Assembly (NCBI RefSeq): GCF_001870435.1
Contig: NZ_MDDR01000007.1
Location: 186,001 to 250,000, forward strand
Reading direction: 5' to 3'
DNA length: 64,000 bases
Source of the DNA: Pseudomonas costantinii
GTDB taxonomy: Bacteria > Pseudomonadota > Gammaproteobacteria > Pseudomonadales > Pseudomonadaceae
Part shown: in pieces, positions 60,754-64,000 of the stretch
Layout of the letters: each line of letters begins with the position of its first letter
Numbering within the stretch: position 1 is the first letter of the stretch
Notes under the pieces: generated by a model
Told to the model about the DNA's origin: nothing
The model's input: the letters and a program-made list of their open reading frames with translations, nothing else
Database searches by the model: none
Program-made: the position numbers and the translations under genes

Positions 60754-60776
60754 TGGCGGTGAAGGAGAGATTCGAA
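60754..60776 (-). other. tRNA-Ser 3'-end remnant / island attachment site
   Basis: On the minus strand the 23 nt run from TTCGAAT (T-loop) through CTCTC and the acceptor arm CTTCACC to G-CCA. These are the last bases of a class II tRNA, probably tRNA-Ser. Upstream bases do not pair to complete the T-stem, so the rest of the tRNA is missing. This is what remains when an integrase inserts at a tRNA 3' end; base composition drops immediately to the right. Confidence 0.75.
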
Positions 60777-60966
60777 ACTACCCGAAAAGTCACTTTCATT
60801 ATGCAAGTACACGGATTACGCGGGCTACAGCGATGCTCTCTCTCCAAAAAAACGGCATTCCCAGTCCCATGGTAGTCCCATGGCTTTAGCACCAAGTTAG
60901 TGCGCGAGGATTGAGAGGGCGCAAAAAACAGCAATCCGACCGGTTTATGTTGAGACCTGGGAAAAA

Positions 60967-61239
60967 GGTAATATTGGTAATACGGTCTAAAAATAGTAAA
61001 AATCTCTTTAATTTCAATTGCTTGATAGATATTTAGCAAGGTAATAATTTAGTAATTTATAGGTTAGATCATTACCTTTTGATCGGGTAATTCAGCACAC
61101 CCTCAATACCCCGCAAACCCGGGCACGTTAGGGAATATTACCTTCGCAGTTACCAAATATTACCCCTAAAGGTAATGCTAAATACCCTCTAGCTACGGGG
61201 CCTGCAGCTGTGTCGAGACCTTTTCTAACCGAAATTACC
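60967..61239. repeat. Cluster of GGTAAT/ATTACC repeats
   Basis: GGTAAT occurs on the plus strand at 60967, 60976, 61040, 61086 and 61171, and its inverse at 61071, 61137, 61159 and 61234, with a partial TTACC at 61150. Several are GGTAATA/TATTACC. Ten units in about 270 bp next to the attachment site suggest integrase arm or excisionase binding sites, or operator sites. Confidence 0.65.
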
Positions 61240-61406
61240 CTTTTGCCACCCCTCATCCTAAAAAGCGCAGCAACGGCTCGGCCCAGTATAGAAAGCTTGG
61301 AGCTAAATCCCCTCAGATGCCGGCGGAAGGATGCTCCCTCGCCCTGTTCAGGCTGCTACCTTAAGAGGCGTTGTCAAGGTACCTAAAGACATGAGATACT
61401 GTATAT

Positions 61407-61442
61407 AAAAACAGTTAACTAGAAATATCTGAAACTGTTTTT
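61407..61442. promoter_or_regulatory. AAAAACAGTT inverted repeat
   Basis: A 10-bp inverted repeat AAAAACAGTT / AACTGTTTTT with a 16-nt spacer. It could be a weak terminator or an operator; no gene ends nearby. Confidence 0.35.
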
Positions 61443-61444
61443 AC

Positions 61445-61467
61445 GTGTACACGCCATATGTGTACAC
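61445..61467. promoter_or_regulatory. Twin GTGTACAC palindromes upstream of fic
   Basis: GTGTACAC occurs at 61445-61452 and again at 61460-61467, centres 15 bp apart, about 170 nt before the Fic start codon. The form suggests a dimeric regulator site. Confidence 0.5.
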
Positions 61468-61635
61468 ACTGATCAGATCATGTGATATGACATCAGCAAC
61501 GTTTTACATTGAGACTCTATAGCTACATTTAGGCTTCCTTCTGTTGAACATAGTTACGCGTTACCTACTAGCACTCGGGAATTCGCCTGTTGCATTAGGC
61601 ATATTAATTAGAAAACTGTAACATTGAGAGAACGC

Positions 61636-62856
61636 ATGATCCAGATCACTCCTTATCTTGATGGTTTAAAACTTGGGGAATACCAGGACAAGTTGGTACA
61701 CCTATACCAGATTGACTCTCATCTAAATCAAAGTGTACCGGACTCTATCCGAAATTCGGTTGAGTGGCTTTTGAGGCAAGTCAACTGTTATTACAGCAAC
61801 CGTATTGAAGGAAACCCAACCCATCCTAAGGAGCTTCTAAGAGCACAGACCCCACAAACAGGGGTGAGCAGTAACATGACTGCTACTAGGTCTCGAGCAG
61901 TGCAAGAACTCTTGGCCCACCTAGAGGTTCAGCTTCGGCTTGAGCATCGACAAACTTCAGCTACGGATATTACTAGCCAAGCTTTCATTAAAGGCCTGCA
62001 TAAGTCTTTTTATCAGGGACTACCAGAAGACCAACTCCACGTTAAAAATCAGGCAAATGAAGATGTTCTGGATGGCGACGGTCAACCTCTATTAGTCGTG
62101 CCTGGAGAATACAGAACCCACCCGGTAATTGTGGGAAATCACGAACCGCCTCCTGTAGCCGAGCTTAATTCTTATATGGAGTGGTTACAAAAAAGCTATT
62201 CTCTTGATAAAATTTATGGCACTAATCGAGTTATAGCCGCGGCGGCACTTCATCACAGGCTTGCATGGATTCATCCATTTCTTGATGGCAATGGTCGAGT
62301 CATACGGTTACTCACCGATTGTTACATGCGGCATTCTGGTTTTGGTGGATACGGTCTTTGGTCTATCACTCGAGGCTTTGGTAGAGACACCAACGCTTAT
62401 TACAACGCACTGGCCCAGGCTGACAAAGTTCGACAAGGTATGACTGATGGTCGTGGTGTGCTTTCGGATGGAGGCCTAGGCCATTTTACAAAATACTTCA
62501 TTGATACAGCCTTGGATCAAATATCGTATTTTTCTGAACTACTGGAGCCAAAAAAGTTAAATCTCCGCATTGACATTTACTTTCAAATGCGTGAAAAAGG
62601 CGCGCTCCCAGGGGCACCGGGAGAGGAGCTTCCATTATTGAAGTTGGCAGCTCGCGACATCTATAAACATTTATTAGAGCGGGGCCCGCAAACCAAATCA
62701 AGTATTTGCGCATATCTTGGAAAATCCGAGCAGTCTCTCCGAGCGACGTTCAAACAACTTGAAGTAGAAAGACTAATCAAACTGAGCAACAACGGTCAAT
62801 ATAGAGCCTTTATATCTACACACATAATCGAGTACCTCTTCCCCAAACTTTGGTGA
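61636..62856 (+). CDS. Fic-domain AMPylator, class II with N-terminal inhibitory motif
   Basis: A 406-aa protein. The Fic motif is HPFLDGNGRVIR, beginning at His213, with all catalytic residues intact. An inhibitory helix motif SNRIEGN (residues 54-60) of the S/TxxxE(G/N) type lies N-terminal, so it should self-inhibit without a separate antitoxin. The C terminus is a winged-helix domain (KSSICAYLGKSEQSLRATFK). Fic enzymes transfer AMP to target proteins. Codon use is AT-rich, unlike the chromosomal genes to the left. ATG 61636 follows GAGAG. Confidence 0.92.
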   Translation: MIQITPYLDGLKLGEYQDKLVHLYQIDSHLNQSVPDSIRNSVEWLLRQVNCYYSNRIEGNPTHPKELLRAQTPQTGVSSNMTATRSRAVQELLAHLEVQLRLEHRQTSATDITSQAFIKGLHKSFYQGLPEDQLHVKNQANEDVLDGDGQPLLVVPGEYRTHPVIVGNHEPPPVAELNSYMEWLQKSYSLDKIYGTNRVIAAAALHHRLAWIHPFLDGNGRVIRLLTDCYMRHSGFGGYGLWSITRGFGRDTNAYYNALAQADKVRQGMTDGRGVLSDGGLGHFTKYFIDTALDQISYFSELLEPKKLNLRIDIYFQMREKGALPGAPGEELPLLKLAARDIYKHLLERGPQTKSSICAYLGKSEQSLRATFKQLEVERLIKLSNNGQYRAFISTHIIEYLFPKLW

Positions 62857-62871
62857 CTCATTATAAAAGTG

Positions 62872-62896
62872 AGGCGAAGAACAAGCTTCTTCGCCT
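62872..62896. terminator. Terminator-like hairpin after fic
   Basis: AGGCGAAGAA-CAAGC-TTCTTCGCCT, a perfect 10-bp stem 15 nt after the stop codon, without a true T-run on the plus strand. Confidence 0.6.
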
Positions 62897-63032
62897 ATAA
62901 AAACAGTCTGAGACCCGAGTTCAAGTGGGCCTTCAGACTGAAGAGGCACGCTACTCATCGCCGTTGCCTCGCTAAAATCGCTTAACTGCTTTTTATGTTA
63001 TCAAAACTTAGTATCACTTAGAGGGGTTGGAC

Positions 63033-63248
63033 ATGGATCATGAATATTCGATCTCAGATGTGCTTGAAAGGATGTATGAAAATCAGCTGGCCCTTGAAGC
63101 AGCTTTGATGGAACTCACACTACGCCTGGAACAACAAGGCTCGGTGGAAGTAGGTGAAAACGTTCGTGGCGCCTTAGAGGCAATTGGTGAGAACGCAGGA
63201 CATATCAAGCAAGGTTTGGCCCGCCTGAAAAGACCAAGAGCCAGGTAA
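63033..63248 (+). CDS. Small helical hypothetical protein
   Basis: A 71-aa acidic, probably helical protein (DVLERMYENQLALEAALMEL). The start at 63033 has GAGGGG at 6 nt, a convincing ribosome site. No family recognised. It lies downstream of fic in the island. Confidence 0.65.
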   Translation: MDHEYSISDVLERMYENQLALEAALMELTLRLEQQGSVEVGENVRGALEAIGENAGHIKQGLARLKRPRAR

Positions 63249-63725
63249 AAATCAAGACAAATTGTGAAATGCCCAAATCTCGACGAAACCCACACGCTTT
63301 GCGGGTTATGGCAGCTTTCGACGTGATCGAAGGCAACCACGGACGCCGAGAAAGCAGATCTACCTCGTTTCGGAAAATGCCTGTATTTATATATTTTTGG
63401 CTCTTCCGTTCAATGAACTCGGGAAAGCTGTCCTCCACCTCCGGTCCCAATCACCTCTCATCGTTTTGTACCCACACTGCATATTTCCGCAAAACTTTGC
63501 ATTTTGTGAGATTGCTACTCCCTCCGGCGAGCCCATAGCTGGCCTGGCCCACGTGCCCGATTTCACCACCCTCAGCCTTTGCACAAAAAACACAGGTAAA
63601 GCCCGTCGGCGGGAGGGGGATAAGTGCTTTTTTCGTCCAATTTTTCTTTCTGAAGCAAATTTAGAGCTGACGCCAGAGCCACACTTCATCGGATCACCGC
63701 GCAAGCAGTCAAGCCTCACGATATA
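63249..63725. other. Unassigned island stretch
   Basis: About 480 nt. Short open frames exist on both strands (63269-63538 plus, 63387-63794 minus), but none has a ribosome site or recognisable protein. Possibly a decayed gene. Confidence 0.45.
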
Positions 63726-63741
63726 CTGTTCGTATATACAG
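63726..63741 (+). promoter_or_regulatory. LexA (SOS) box
   Basis: CTGTTCGTATATACAG keeps CTG-N10-CAG and 13 of 16 positions of the consensus CTGTATATATATACAG. It ends 30 nt before the start of the last ORF, a typical repressor position. Confidence 0.65.
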
Positions 63742-63771
63742 TAAAAATCACAGGCGAGCAGAGGCGAAGTA

Positions 63772-64000
63772 ATGACGTACGCAAGTGACTTCACCCAGAA
63801 CGGAGTGACCTTTTCTTGGTTAGAGCTGCTGCGGGATGAGGCGGCCTTGATGCGACACCCAGGGGCACGCCATAGAAAGCTGATTGATGGGGCGTACGAG
63901 CTGCACAGAGCACAGCTGATCGGTCCCGATGATCTCGCTGATCTACTTGAGCGAGCAGATGGAGCGCTGGAGTACGCCGTTGAGGCGCTCTTGGATGAAC
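63772..64000 (+). CDS. Hypothetical protein, cut by the window end; LexA-boxed
   Basis: An open frame from ATG 63772 runs without a stop off the right edge (76 codons seen). The product begins MTYASDFTQNGVTFSWLELL and continues with helical, charged sequence (LADLLERADGALEYAVEALL). No family recognised. GAGGCGAAGTA upstream gives a weak ribosome site. The LexA box suggests DNA-damage induction. Confidence 0.6.
   Translation, partial: MTYASDFTQNGVTFSWLELLRDEAALMRHPGARHRKLIDGAYELHRAQLIGPDDLADLLERADGALEYAVEALLDE

Larger units (their letters stand above)
60777..61635. other. Non-coding start of the integrated island
   Basis: About 860 nt of AT-rich DNA. It contains a direct repeat AGTCCCATGG (near 60870 and 60881), a GGTAAT repeat cluster, an AAAAACAGTT/AACTGTTTTT inverted repeat and GTGTACAC palindromes. 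A minus-strand open frame here is not convincing as a gene. Confidence 0.6.

Noticed and set aside
60593..61039. A 148-codon minus-strand open frame across the island junction
   Set aside because: It reads through the tRNA remnant and the terminator stem, lacks a ribosome site and crosses the composition change.
60967..61239. CRISPR array
   Set aside because: The repeated unit is only 6-7 bp, in both orientations and with irregular spacing; there are no spacers of constant length and no cas gene.
63269..63538. Small plus-strand gene of 89 codons
   Set aside because: No ribosome site, no family, and it overlaps other equally weak frames; kept only as an unassigned stretch.
60777..64000. Prophage
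   Set aside because: No phage structural, lysis or replication gene is visible in the 3.2 kb seen; only an attachment-site remnant and cargo-like genes.

Overview
The window reads as chromosomal DNA of a Pseudomonas of the fluorescens group (inference). The evidence is the GC-rich third-position codon use, the crfX-cmpX-sigX-oprF block, a gene order (nasS-nasT-nasA-kinase-nirBD-nasC-cobA-oprF-sigX-cmpX-crfX-cmaX-rraA-esterase-ppsA-ppsR, and pabB-thrH-cysH) that I recall from P. aeruginosa, and REP/REPIN palindromes of the kind common in P. fluorescens.

Layout. 0-1.5 kb: a shortened type III secretion secretin gene, cut off from any other T3SS gene by the window edge. 1.6-13.3 kb: a complete nitrate/nitrite assimilation locus (nasS, nasT, nasA, a PP2C-kinase fusion, nirB, nirD, nasC, cobA). 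Three of its transcription units (nasS, nasA, nirB) each show the same arrangement: a sigma-54 -24/-12 promoter, then hexaloop hairpins with A1 and G4 of the ANTAR-binding type, then an intrinsic terminator whose 5' arm overlaps the last hairpin. NasT, encoded here, is the expected antiterminator, and NasS the nitrate-sensing partner. 13.3-22.4 kb: envelope and central metabolism genes (oprF, sigX, cmpX, crfX, cmaX, rraA-like, esterase, ppsA, ppsR). 22.6-29.7 kb: a MocR regulator divergent from an operon encoding an exporter, a four-domain JAMM/ubiquitin-like/E1/rhodanese protein, a cysteine-synthase-like enzyme, a serine-acetyltransferase-like enzyme and an AlaX-like hydrolase. This looks like a protein-thiocarboxylate sulfur-transfer system. 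It is the most unusual gene set in the window. 29.7-34.1 kb: a coiled-coil protein with a candidate HrpL box, and an ABC importer with a fused permease. 34.3-42.6 kb: the methylcitrate operon (gntR, prpB, prpC, acnD, prpF, prpD). 42.8-45.9 kb: a retropepsin-like/transglutaminase-like/ATP-grasp triad. 46-60.5 kb: pabB, a HigBA toxin-antitoxin pair, thrH, cysH, an NCS1 permease with a hydantoin-racemase-like protein, two LysR regulators with divergent oxidoreductases, and assorted small metabolic genes.

From 60.75 kb to the right edge the DNA turns AT-rich. It begins with a 23-nt tRNA-Ser 3' end remnant beside a strong terminator, which I read as the attachment-site junction of an integrated island that continues beyond the window. 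The visible island DNA carries a cluster of GGTAAT repeats, paired GTGTACAC palindromes, a self-inhibited Fic protein, a small ORF, and a LexA-boxed ORF running off the end. No rRNA, intact tRNA, CRISPR array, transposase or integrase gene was found.
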